NCBI RefSeq assembly: GCF_001721685.1
Contig: NZ_CP012502.1
Span: 3,224,001-3,288,000, forward strand
Direction of reading: 5' to 3'
DNA from: Salisediminibacterium beveridgei
GTDB lineage: Bacteria; Bacillota; Bacilli; Bacillales; Salisediminibacteriaceae
Length of the DNA: 64,000 bases
The position numbers and the translations under genes are program-made. The notes beneath the pieces were generated by a model. That model did no database searches and had not been told where the DNA came from. It saw nothing but the letters and a program-made list of their open reading frames with translations. This document shows, piece by piece, positions 24,698 to 33,281 of the stretch. Within the stretch, counting starts at the first letter, position 1. Each line of letters starts with the position of its first letter.

Positions 24698-26977
24698 ATG
24701 AGTATTACATTGAATGAAGGGTTACAACAGCGACTGGAAGAGATTGCAGGCACACATCAGGTAGAACTGAGCCAACTGACAAAAGGCGATCCACTTCAAA
24801 CCGTCCTTCACCGCATCCCCCACAAGGATTTGATGCAGGACGCATTAAACCGGGTCTCCATGTCCGAACCCGGCTGGACCTACATCGCCGCAGCACTCTA
24901 TCTCGACAACCTCTACCAGGAAGCAGCCGAAACGAGAAAGCTTGGTCAAACAGGCGGCTATCATGACTTCGGCAACCTGATATTTGAAGGTGTTCGCCGG
25001 GGGCTCTATGACCATCGTTTGACGGAAGCCTATACCTTCACTGAACTTGAAGAAGCCGGTGCCATGCTCGATGGCCAAAAAGACCTTCTCTTTCAGCATA
25101 CAGGGTTGTTTCTCTTGGCAGACCGCTACCTGACACGAACGACGGACGGTGAGCTGTACGAGTTACCGCAGGAGCGGTTTCTCATCATCGCCCTGGTTCT
25201 CATGATGAACGAACCGGCGGAAACCCGTCTCTCCCATGTCCGGGAAGCTTACTGGGCGATGAGTCATCTCTACATGACGGTGGCCACACCGACACTGGCC
25301 AATGCAGGCAAGAGTCACGGTCAGCTGTCGTCTTGCTTCATCGATACCGTGGATGACTCCCTGGACAGCATCTATCTGAACAACTGGGATATCGCCCGCC
25401 TGAGTAAAGACGGCGGCGGAATCGGCGTCTATTACGGCAAGGTCCGTGCCCTGGGCTCTGACATTAAGGGCTTCAAAGGAAACTCCTCCGGGGTTGTGCC
25501 GTGGGTCCGGCAATTGAACAACACGGCCGTCAGTGTGGATCAGCTCGGCCAACGCCAGGGTGCCATTGCCATCTACCTGGACATCTTTCATAAAGACATC
25601 ATGAACGGCTTTCTCGATTTGAAGACGAATAACGGCGACGAGCGCCGGAAAGCCCATGATATTTTCACCGGCATCAGCATCCCTGATCTCTTCATGAGAA
25701 AGCTCGAAGAAAAAGACGAAACCGGCAAAAGCGTCGGTGAGTGGCACGTGTTCTGCCCTCATGAAGTCAAACAGACCATGGGCTGGACCGATGAGTTCGG
25801 GAACAAACTGGGTCTTGAGGACTTCTATGACGAAAAAGACCAGCTCTATTTTACAGAAAAATACGAAGAAGCGGTGGCCCATCCACTCCTGCCAAGACAG
25901 ACCTACCGCGCGATGGATATTATGGCCCGGATGATGGTTTCCCAGCTTGAAACCGGTACCCCGTTCTTCTTTTACCGGGATGAAGTGAACCGCCGGAATG
26001 CCAATAAACATACTGGTTCACCAGGACGAACAGCGATTTATTCCAGCAATTTGTGCACGGAGATTGCCCAGAACATGTCCGCCACCACCATTCAAAAAGA
26101 ATACGAAACCGCTGAAGGTGATCAGGTGATTGTCCGCCGGCCAGGGGACTTCGTCGTCTGCAACCTCTCGTCCATCAACCTTGGCAATGCGGGAAATCAG
26201 ATGACCTTGCAGCGCCTTATTCCGATTCAGATGCGCATGCTCGACAACGTCATTGATCTGAACAACCTCCCTGTCCAGCAGGCGCAGCGCACGAACCGCA
26301 AATACCGTGCTGTGGGGCTGGGCACCTTCGGCTGGCACCATTACCTGGCGAAAAACGCCATCCACTGGGAGTCGGAAGAAGCCGTCACCGAAGCGGACAG
26401 GCTCTATGAGAACATTGCCTACCTGAGCATCAAAGCGTCCAAGGAGCTGGCGAAAGAAAAAGGGGCCTACCCGGCATTTTCCGGATCTGAATGGGCATCC
26501 GGCGCCTACTTCGAGCAGCGGGAGTACGTTTCAGAAGAGTGGCAGGAATTAAAACAGGACGTGCAGGAACACGGGGTTCGAAACGGCTGGATGATGGCCA
26601 TAGCGCCAAACTCCTCCACTGCAAAAATCGGCGGCTCCACCGACGGAATCGATCCGCTGTATGCCGTGGAATTTGCCGAAGAGAAAAAGAACTTCAAATT
26701 TCTCGTCACCGCACCGGAGCTCGATCACAACACGTACCCGTATTACCGCAAAACCCGCCATCAGCTCGACCAGAAGTGGAGTATCCGGCAAAACGCTGCC
26801 CGCCAGCGCCATATCGATCAGGGCATCAGCTTCAATCTGTACGTGCATCACAATATCCGCGCGAAAGAACTCCTGGACCTGCACCTGGATGCCTGGAAGC
26901 AGAAGCTCAAGACCACCTATTACATTCGCAGCACCTCACAAGAAGAAATCGAAAGCTGTGACGTATGCGAAAGCTGA
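24698..26977 (+). CDS. nrdA: Class I ribonucleotide reductase, alpha subunit
   Basis: This 759-residue protein reduces ribonucleoside diphosphates to deoxy forms with NrdB. It has the redox Cys in LSSCFID (about 214), the thiyl-radical Cys in SSNLCTEI (about 452) and the partner Cys in VCNLSSINL (about 488). The radical-relay Tyr pair is in TTYYIRSTS (about 740), and the C-terminal shuttle Cys pair is CDVCES. The N-terminal 90 residues do not show a clear ATP cone. At this length it is more NrdA-like than the shorter NrdE of most Bacillus. It is first gene of the B12-riboswitch operon. Confidence 0.93.
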   Translation: MSITLNEGLQQRLEEIAGTHQVELSQLTKGDPLQTVLHRIPHKDLMQDALNRVSMSEPGWTYIAAALYLDNLYQEAAETRKLGQTGGYHDFGNLIFEGVRRGLYDHRLTEAYTFTELEEAGAMLDGQKDLLFQHTGLFLLADRYLTRTTDGELYELPQERFLIIALVLMMNEPAETRLSHVREAYWAMSHLYMTVATPTLANAGKSHGQLSSCFIDTVDDSLDSIYLNNWDIARLSKDGGGIGVYYGKVRALGSDIKGFKGNSSGVVPWVRQLNNTAVSVDQLGQRQGAIAIYLDIFHKDIMNGFLDLKTNNGDERRKAHDIFTGISIPDLFMRKLEEKDETGKSVGEWHVFCPHEVKQTMGWTDEFGNKLGLEDFYDEKDQLYFTEKYEEAVAHPLLPRQTYRAMDIMARMMVSQLETGTPFFFYRDEVNRRNANKHTGSPGRTAIYSSNLCTEIAQNMSATTIQKEYETAEGDQVIVRRPGDFVVCNLSSINLGNAGNQMTLQRLIPIQMRMLDNVIDLNNLPVQQAQRTNRKYRAVGLGTFGWHHYLAKNAIHWESEEAVTEADRLYENIAYLSIKASKELAKEKGAYPAFSGSEWASGAYFEQREYVSEEWQELKQDVQEHGVRNGWMMAIAPNSSTAKIGGSTDGIDPLYAVEFAEEKKNFKFLVTAPELDHNTYPYYRKTRHQLDQKWSIRQNAARQRHIDQGISFNLYVHHNIRAKELLDLHLDAWKQKLKTTYYIRSTSQEEIESCDVCES

Positions 26978-27027
26978 CGGTCTGATCAACGTTTGTATTC
27001 ATAAAGATTAGCATTAAATGAGTGACA

Positions 27028-27119
27028 GGCGGCGACGCTCGAGGGATTAGCGCAGTCCGAAAATCCACTTTCGCAAAGCGAAAGTTAGTTGAGGACAAGC
27101 CCCTGAGCAAGCGTCCGCC
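27028..27119 (+). repeat. Structured GC-rich element between nrdA and nrdB
   Basis: Imperfect terminal inverted arms GGCGGCGACGCTCGAGGG and CCCCTGAGCAAGCGTCCGCC enclose a perfect small hairpin ACTTTCGC/GCGAAAGT (27067-27085). It resembles the short, folded, non-coding repeats found in many copies in Bacillaceae chromosomes. Copy number cannot be judged from this window; only this copy is seen. Confidence 0.55.
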
Positions 27120-27188
27120 GTAAGCGAATGAAATATACGATGATCAACACAGAGGCTCATAAAATAAACAATAAAAGGAGCGATTCCC

Positions 27189-28232
27189 ATGATCCACGAA
27201 CCGATGACCCGGATTCCGTTATTGAATCCCCAATTCCCAAATCGCGCCACAGGGCTGATCCACGGAGAAGCCTCTGGCATTCTCAACTGGAATGACATCG
27301 CTTATCCGCAGATGTACGATCTGTACCAGACGCTCCTCGCCAACTTCTGGAAAGCGCAGGAGATCAACATGCAGGACGACATCAAACAGTGGGCCACACT
27401 CTCGGATACGGAACAGGATGTGTTTCTCAGGATCAACACCCAGCTGGCCTCTTTGGACAGCCTGCAGACGCCGACGATGAGTCAGGTCATGGATTATGTC
27501 ACCGATCCATCCTTCAAGGCGATCTTCGCCGTCGTTGCCCAGCAGGAAGCGGTGCACAATGAATCGTATTCCTATGTGCTGAGCTCCCTGATCCCCCAGC
27601 AGGATCAGGCCGAACGCTTCGATGAGGCAAAGAATGATCCCCTCATTCAAAAACGAAATGACGTCATTTTAAACGCCTATGAACAGTTCCGGCAAAACCC
27701 GTCACCCCAGAACCTGTTTGAACTGGCCGTCCAGTCACTGAATCTTGAAGGGGTCTATTTTTACGCCGGATTTGCCTTCTTCTATCACCTGGCCCGCCAG
27801 CAGAAGATGCTGAAGACGAGCACGATGATCAGCTACATCCAGCGTGACGAAATGCAGCACGCCTACTATATGTCCCAGTTCATCCGCATTCTCTTAACGG
27901 AAAATCCGGATCTGAACACGAAGGAAAATGTGGATTATATTTACGAGGCCATGGACAAGGCCGCATCTCTTGAAAAAGAGTGGGCGAACGTCATCCTGTC
28001 GGACATTGACGGCATTGACCTGAGCGAATTTCACGGCTACGTGAACTATCTGGTGAATAAGCGCCTGAGACAACTGGGCCTTGCCAATCTCTATCCCGAT
28101 CAGGACAATCCGATGCCATGGATTCATGTATTCAGTGATTCCATGATGAATCAGACGAAATCGGACTTCTTTGAACAAAAGTCCAGATCCTATACAAAGG
28201 TGACATCCAACAATGGCTTTGACGAATTATAA
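27189..28232 (+). CDS. nrdB: Class I ribonucleotide reductase, beta subunit
   Basis: This 347-residue diiron (or dimetal) radical protein partners NrdA. Metal ligands are seen in LASLDS (Asp, about 89), QEAVHNESY (Glu and His, about 118-121), NLEGVYFY (Glu) and RDEMQHAYY (Glu, His, about 219-222). The Tyr four residues after the first ligand His is the expected radical site, so this is a standard Tyr-radical enzyme. The start has AAAAGGAG. It lies 211 bp after nrdA with a folded repeat between, and overlaps the flavodoxin gene by 20 nt. Confidence 0.93.
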   Translation: MIHEPMTRIPLLNPQFPNRATGLIHGEASGILNWNDIAYPQMYDLYQTLLANFWKAQEINMQDDIKQWATLSDTEQDVFLRINTQLASLDSLQTPTMSQVMDYVTDPSFKAIFAVVAQQEAVHNESYSYVLSSLIPQQDQAERFDEAKNDPLIQKRNDVILNAYEQFRQNPSPQNLFELAVQSLNLEGVYFYAGFAFFYHLARQQKMLKTSTMISYIQRDEMQHAYYMSQFIRILLTENPDLNTKENVDYIYEAMDKAASLEKEWANVILSDIDGIDLSEFHGYVNYLVNKRLRQLGLANLYPDQDNPMPWIHVFSDSMMNQTKSDFFEQKSRSYTKVTSNNGFDEL

Positions 28233-28701
28233 CCCGAAGATTGTCATCTTGCCCTATTCCATGACAGGCAACACCCGGGCAGTGGCGGACTTAATCCGCG
28301 ACTTGTCCGGGGATTATGCTGCAGAGATCCATCCGAACCCCGACCCCAAAACCGTTCCGGACCTGATCCGGTCAACGGATATCCTCATGATTGGTACATA
28401 CAGTTGGGGAAACGGTGAGATCCCGGAAGGTTTTTCACCCATACTGGACGCCGTCAAATCCCATGCCGAACCGGGACTGATTACCGGTGTTTTCGGCACG
28501 GGAGACAGCTTTTATCCGGCATTTTGCGGCGCCGTGGACAGACTTGCTGAAGATCTTCATGACACTTGCTTCGTCGCAGAGCGTCTAAAGATCGAACTGA
28601 TGCCCCAGCCTTCAGACATCGACAGATGCCGGACATTCATTCATACATTAACATCGCACTTAGCCATTGCCACACCAACACAAGGGGGAATCCGGTCATG
28701 A
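28213..28701 (+). CDS. Flavodoxin, NrdI-like role suspected
   Basis: This 162-residue FMN electron carrier has the phosphate loop YSMTGNTRAVADLI (residues 16-29) and flavin-contact loops GTYSWGNGEIPE (about 62) and FGTGDSFYPAFCGAVDRL (about 95). It overlaps nrdB by 20 nt and nrdD by 4 nt, so it is translated with the reductases. It could reduce the NrdB metal site as NrdI does, or feed electrons to the NrdG iron-sulfur cluster. By sequence it looks more like a short-chain flavodoxin than a typical NrdI. Confidence 0.82.
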   Translation: MALTNYNPKIVILPYSMTGNTRAVADLIRDLSGDYAAEIHPNPDPKTVPDLIRSTDILMIGTYSWGNGEIPEGFSPILDAVKSHAEPGLITGVFGTGDSFYPAFCGAVDRLAEDLHDTCFVAERLKIELMPQPSDIDRCRTFIHTLTSHLAIATPTQGGIRS

Positions 28702-30584
28702 CCCAGACCACATTGCATCCTGAACAACACGTGACAACGTCCCAATCGCTCATGGACGAGCTCGACCATGTCGTCACCTCAAACGATCCCAGCGTCACCC
28801 GGGAAAACGCCAACGTGGACAGCACGTCCCCAAGCGGGATGATGAACCGGTTTGCCAGCATTGCTGCCAAGTCCTATGCCAGGGAGCACCTGCTGTCTCC
28901 GGAAGTGAATGAGGCCATTGACCAGAACCTCATTCACATACACGACCTGGATTACTACGTGACCGGCACCACCACCTGCTGTCAGATTCCATTGGGGAAA
29001 CTGTTGGCCACAGGCTTTGACACCGGCCACGGCTTCATCCGGCCGCCTAAAACCATTACCACCGCGATGTCCCTTGCAGCGATCATTTTCCAGAGCAACC
29101 AGAACCAGCAGCATGGTGGACAGAGCTATCAGGCGTTTGAGCGGGATTTGGCCCCTTTCGTTACACGATCTCTTGAGCGAAAGAAAGATACGATTCTCCG
29201 GCTCTCTCCTGATGAAGATCCCGTTCGCCTGGAGAAACTCGCCTGGGAAGAAACAGATCTTGAGGTGTATCAGGCTTGCGAAGCCTTTATCCACAACCTG
29301 AACAGCCTGCACTCAAGGAGCGGTGGCCAGGTCCCTTTCACCTCCATCAATTATGGTACGGACACCTCACCTGAAGGAAGACTGATTGTCCAAAACCTTC
29401 TGAAAGCAACGATGCGAGGTTTGGGACACGGTGAAACACCCATCTTCCCGATTCAGATCATGAAACTGAAAAAAGGGATCAACCTGAATCCTGAAGACCC
29501 GAATTACGACTTGTATCAACTGGCCCTTGAAACAACAGGAAAACGCCTTTTTCCGAATTTCAGTTTTCTCGATGCACCGTTTAATGAAGCACTCTATGAC
29601 CCTGAACGGCCGGATACGGAAGTCGCCTATATGGGCTGCCGCACCCGTGTGATGCAGGATCGTCATGGGGACGACATCAGCGTCGGCCGCGGGAATCTGT
29701 CTTTCACGAGCTTAAATCTCGTCAAACTGGCACTGATGAGTCAGGATGAATCTGACTTCTTTCAACGTCTGGATGAGACTGCCAGACTCATCATCCGGCA
29801 ACTGCTGGAACGATACCGGTATCAGTGCAAACAATCCCCTGCATCCTTTTCATTCCTCTTCGGTCAAAAACTGTGGATGAAGAGTGAACAGCTTGATGAA
29901 GGAGCAGCAATGGAAGACGTACTGAAGCACGGCACGCTAAGCATCGGTTTCATCGGTCTCGCCGAATGCCTCAAGGTGCTCACAGGAAACCACCACGGGG
30001 AATCAGAAACCGCCCAGTCTCTCGGACTTGCCATCGTTAAAAGGCTCCGTGATCTTTGTGACGAAGCAAGCAAAACCCATGACCTGAACATTACCCTGAT
30101 TGCCACTCCTGCGGAAGGATTGAGCGGGCGTTTTGTAAAGCGTGATCACGAGGAATTCAGCACGATTCCGGGCGTTACAGACCGCTCCTACTACACCAAT
30201 GCCTTTCATGTTCCGGTTTATTACTCGTGCCGCATTGCCGACAAAATCCGGATCGAAGCACCGTACCATGCATTGACAAACGCCGGACATATCAGCTACA
30301 TCGAAGTGGACGGTGCCGTAAGCGGGAACCTTCAAGCGATGGATACCATTGTCCGGCACATGGCAGAGAGCGGGATCGGCTACGGCAGCATCAATCATCC
30401 TGTCGACCGCTGCCTGTATTGCAGCCACACGGGACCGATCGACACAAGCTGCCCGTCCTGCGGAAACGACGATTCGGACAAAATTGAACGCATCCGACGG
30501 ATCACCGGCTATCTCGTCGGTTCCATGTCACGCTGGAATCCGGCAAAAACGGCTGAAGAATCGGAACGGGTAAAGCATCGATGA
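28698..30584 (+). CDS. nrdD: Anaerobic (class III) ribonucleoside-triphosphate reductase
   Basis: This 628-residue glycyl-radical enzyme reduces ribonucleoside triphosphates without oxygen. Zinc ligands CLYC (about 572) and CPSC (about 586) precede the radical loop RRITGYLVG near residue 604. The core begins at once (SLMDELDHVV, then HIHDLDYYVTGTTTC), so the N-terminal ATP cone of longer NrdD proteins is missing; allosteric inhibition by dATP may be absent. The ATG at 28698 has AAGGGGG and overlaps the flavodoxin stop (ATGA). NrdG follows with another ATGA overlap. Confidence 0.92.
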   Translation: MTQTTLHPEQHVTTSQSLMDELDHVVTSNDPSVTRENANVDSTSPSGMMNRFASIAAKSYAREHLLSPEVNEAIDQNLIHIHDLDYYVTGTTTCCQIPLGKLLATGFDTGHGFIRPPKTITTAMSLAAIIFQSNQNQQHGGQSYQAFERDLAPFVTRSLERKKDTILRLSPDEDPVRLEKLAWEETDLEVYQACEAFIHNLNSLHSRSGGQVPFTSINYGTDTSPEGRLIVQNLLKATMRGLGHGETPIFPIQIMKLKKGINLNPEDPNYDLYQLALETTGKRLFPNFSFLDAPFNEALYDPERPDTEVAYMGCRTRVMQDRHGDDISVGRGNLSFTSLNLVKLALMSQDESDFFQRLDETARLIIRQLLERYRYQCKQSPASFSFLFGQKLWMKSEQLDEGAAMEDVLKHGTLSIGFIGLAECLKVLTGNHHGESETAQSLGLAIVKRLRDLCDEASKTHDLNITLIATPAEGLSGRFVKRDHEEFSTIPGVTDRSYYTNAFHVPVYYSCRIADKIRIEAPYHALTNAGHISYIEVDGAVSGNLQAMDTIVRHMAESGIGYGSINHPVDRCLYCSHTGPIDTSCPSCGNDDSDKIERIRRITGYLVGSMSRWNPAKTAEESERVKHR

Positions 30585-31054
30585 ATCCGGTTGCTACCGC
30601 ATGTATCCTCGACATTCGCCATGATTCCGTCGTGGACGGAGCCGGCTTGAGAAGCGTCGTCTTCTTTGCCGGATGTCCTCATCACTGTCCGGGCTGTCAC
30701 AACCCGGAATCCTGGCATGAAGAAAATGGACGGCAAATCGACGTACAGGCCATTATCGATGAGCTGCTGGACAACCCCCTCACCAATGTGACCTTAAGCG
30801 GCGGCGAACCATTCAGTCAGGCCCGTGCAGCAAAAATAATCGCCACCGCATGCAAAAAAGCCGGTAAAGACATCTGGGTCTTTACCGGCTGGACAAAAGA
30901 AGAGCTCCTCGAGAGAGAAGATCCCGATGAACTGGCGCTTCTCTTCACTGCAGACACGCTGGTGGACGGCCGTTTTGATCAAAATCAAATCGACACCACA
31001 CCATCCTTCCGTGGCAGTACCAACCAGCGCATTCTCAGCAGACCCTTCAGCTGA
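30581..31054 (+). CDS. nrdG: Anaerobic ribonucleotide reductase activase (radical SAM)
   Basis: This 157-residue enzyme makes the glycyl radical on NrdD. The radical-SAM cluster motif is CPHHCPGC (about 32-39), in FFAGCPHHCPGCHNPESW, followed by VTLSGGEPFSQ, which binds S-adenosylmethionine. The length is normal for NrdG. It overlaps nrdD by 4 nt and is the last gene before a strong terminator. Confidence 0.94.
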   Translation: MNPVATACILDIRHDSVVDGAGLRSVVFFAGCPHHCPGCHNPESWHEENGRQIDVQAIIDELLDNPLTNVTLSGGEPFSQARAAKIIATACKKAGKDIWVFTGWTKEELLEREDPDELALLFTADTLVDGRFDQNQIDTTPSFRGSTNQRILSRPFS

Positions 31055-31144
31055 CAAACGCCGGAAAAACAGCTGCCAAGCGTGCGATACTGTTGTGGCA
31101 CTTCACGAACATTTCACGTCGTCAACTGCTTTAGGGCGATATGG

Positions 31145-31181
31145 GAAAAGCAGAACCCTTCAATCAGGATTCTGCTTTTTC
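31145..31181 (+). terminator. Terminator of the nrd operon
   Basis: AAAAGCAGAA/TTCTGCTTTT stem with a further paired CCT/AGG and T-run. The A-run at its foot may also let it end the convergent Rpn gene. Confidence 0.85.
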
Positions 31182-31196
31182 AATTAATATTCATTT

Positions 31197-32168
31197 TTAA
31201 TTCCTGAGCTCTTTTTTCATCCGATCAAATTCATTCTCATCGATATCCAACAATTCCATAATGGTTTCTTTGGATTCACCCCGATGCATCAACTTCCCGA
31301 AGATCTGTAATGTTTTTTGCATCTGTCCTTCTTGTCTTCCCTCTTGTCTTCCTTCTTTTTTCCCCATCTGTCTGCCCTCTTTTTTCAGTTCCTCTGCCAG
31401 ACTCATAATGATTTCGCCTCCTTCCGGTTGAACCGTTTTCACCTGTTCATGGATTGTATTCAGACTTTCCCTTGTGAATTGACTGTTGCCTTCGAGCAAA
31501 TATCTCAGTAATCGAATCACCTGTTCAGCATAACTGTCACTGATCTCGTGGATGGCACCCATTGTCAACAGGTCAATCAGCCTTTCCTCCAGCTGCTTCG
31601 GTTGATCCTCATGTACAAGTGAGAAAACTTCCAATGTGATGCGCAAAAAGGAATGCCTGATCAGCTTGATCGCTTCTCGTTCCTGCACATCAAACAACAG
31701 ATAATCAAAATCCGGAATGAATGGGTCAAACATTTCCAGACTTTCAGCCTCGAACCCATCAAACACATATTTCGTGAAATTTGTGGAGCGGTTCCAGTGC
31801 TTTTTCCTTTGTGAGATCAGAATCGGCAGAATGAATGATTTCGGTTTGTTGTTCGTTTCACTCCGCCAGATTTCTGTCATATACGTCAAGAGCTGCAGGG
31901 ATACATGCCGCTCTGAAAAACTTTTGTGCTCAAAGAGCAGGTACACTTTCCCCTGTTCGTTGTTTTTCATTTTAACATCAAACAACAGATCCGCAAATAA
32001 CGCTGACTGGTCATTCGAAATGAACGTGTCTTTCCTTGTCCGAAGACTGCCTGTATCCATCCGTTGCCTGATCGATGCCGGTACGATCTTATCGATCAGC
32101 GCTGTTGTCAGTTCCGGGTCACTGAACATCTCCTTAAACATCATGTCGTGAATCGAATGGGATGCCAA
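31197..32168 (-). CDS. Rpn-family recombination-promoting nuclease/putative transposase
   Basis: This protein of about 323 residues has an N-terminal PD-(D/E)XK-like fold (HSIHDMMFKEMFSDPE, FADLLFDVKMKN, VYLLFEHKS with the catalytic-type Asp and Glu...K). The C-terminal tail has the tandem KKEGRQEGRQEGQ repeat usual for Rpn/YhgA proteins. Rpn proteins are DNA endonucleases that promote RecA-independent recombination. I prefer the TTG at 32168, with GGAGG upstream and a family-like start; an ATG at 32312 would add 48 residues. It stands alone between two operons. Confidence 0.82.
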   Translation of the reverse strand: MASHSIHDMMFKEMFSDPELTTALIDKIVPASIRQRMDTGSLRTRKDTFISNDQSALFADLLFDVKMKNNEQGKVYLLFEHKSFSERHVSLQLLTYMTEIWRSETNNKPKSFILPILISQRKKHWNRSTNFTKYVFDGFEAESLEMFDPFIPDFDYLLFDVQEREAIKLIRHSFLRITLEVFSLVHEDQPKQLEERLIDLLTMGAIHEISDSYAEQVIRLLRYLLEGNSQFTRESLNTIHEQVKTVQPEGGEIIMSLAEELKKEGRQMGKKEGRQEGRQEGQMQKTLQIFGKLMHRGESKETIMELLDIDENEFDRMKKELRN

Positions 32169-32380
32169 ATACTCCACTCCTCCTTCTGATTTTCCAACAC
32201 CGTTTTGTGCAGAAAACGATGGGTAAACTTGTTCTTTCAGTGAGGAGGGGTGAAGTGCGATTGTTGCGCTCGTTTTTCCGACTGAATAACATCCATCTTT
32301 AGGGATGCTCATCTTCGATATTGGATACCTCCATTATACTGAACGCGAACATATGATTGCAATAAACCTTTATAATATAT

Positions 32381-32423
32381 ATTAAAAGCGACAAGTCCCC
32401 ATTTCATACCGGAATCTTGTCGC
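32381..32423 (-). terminator. Terminator of the second ABC/debranching operon
   Basis: On the minus strand GCGACAAG/CTTGTCGC closes a 20-nt loop and is followed by TTTTAAT, 12 bp after the permease stop. Confidence 0.75.
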
Positions 32424-32434
32424 CTTCGTTATTT

Positions 32435-33265
32435 TTATTTGTCACCTCTGAAGGATAACCCCTTCAGGAAATATTTATTAAACAAAATATACAATACCAG
32501 AACCGGCAGGGTGAACACCATCGATGCCGCCATGACATAATTCCAGTAGGTCGCATAGTCAGACTGGAAAGCATTCAAGCCTACCGGTAACGTGTACATC
32601 GACGCATCCGTCATGATGATTAGCGGAGCCATAAAATTGTTCCAAAAACCCATGAATACAAAGATGGCCATTGCCCCGATGGATGCTTTCGCCATTGGCA
32701 TAACGATCCGGAAAAACGTGCCGATCCGGCTTAACCCGTCGATTGCTGCCGCTTCCTCAACCTCTTTCGGGAAGTTCACAAAGAATTGCCGCATCATAAA
32801 GATGAAAGTCGCATTGATCATACCTGGGACAATCAAACCCTGGTAGCTGTTCAACCAGCCAAGCTCCTTTAGGATCAGAAAGTTCGGAATCATCGTTACC
32901 TGTGCCGGAATCATTAAAACCGCCAGCACAATGATGAACCAGGTAGTGCGTCCAGGAAAGGCAACCCGTGCCAATGCGTACCCCGCCATGGAATTAAACA
33001 CAATATTCAGTGCCGTTCCGATCACAGCAACGATCACACTGTTTAACAGCCATCTCGGAAACAATTCTTGTTCCGTGAAAATGGTGACGTAATTATCAAA
33101 CGTGAAATTCTCCGGGAAAATATTCAGTCCTGCAGACAGAATTTCATTCAGCGGTTTAAACGACGCAGACAGAGCCCAGGCAAAAGGGAGCAGCGTAATC
33201 ACCGCGTAACTGAATAACAGGATATAGAGAAATGCCTTCAGGTAGTTCGGTTGTTCTTTCTTCAT
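32435..33265 (-). CDS. ABC sugar transporter permease, MalG type, second locus
   Basis: This 276-residue CUT1 permease has six membrane segments and the EAA loop EEAAAIDGLSRIGTFFRIVMP (from about residue 166). The ATG has a modest ribosome site (AAAGGGGAG) and lies 16 bp after the partner permease. It is the last gene of an operon running from the debranching-like enzyme at 37795. The ATPase is not encoded here. Confidence 0.93.
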   Translation of the reverse strand: MKKEQPNYLKAFLYILLFSYAVITLLPFAWALSASFKPLNEILSAGLNIFPENFTFDNYVTIFTEQELFPRWLLNSVIVAVIGTALNIVFNSMAGYALARVAFPGRTTWFIIVLAVLMIPAQVTMIPNFLILKELGWLNSYQGLIVPGMINATFIFMMRQFFVNFPKEVEEAAAIDGLSRIGTFFRIVMPMAKASIGAMAIFVFMGFWNNFMAPLIIMTDASMYTLPVGLNAFQSDYATYWNYVMAASMVFTLPVLVLYILFNKYFLKGLSFRGDK

Positions 33266-33281
33266 TACGTGACTCCCCTTT

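Noticed and set aside
24382..24753. Minus-strand frame across the region upstream of nrdA
   Set aside because: The plus strand here is a cobalamin riboswitch with its terminator; the frame is incidental.
25163..26011. Open frame of 282 codons on the minus strand
   Set aside because: It is antisense to nrdA, whose catalytic motifs are all in place. Long antisense frames are common opposite GC-rich, RNY-biased genes.
27028..27119. CRISPR or riboswitch between nrdA and nrdB
   Set aside because: There are no spaced direct repeats, and no known aptamer core is recognised; only inverted-repeat structure is present.
28213..28701. Naming the flavodoxin nrdI
   Set aside because: The position suits NrdI, but the FMN loops read as a general short flavodoxin and the class I enzyme looks like NrdAB rather than NrdEF.
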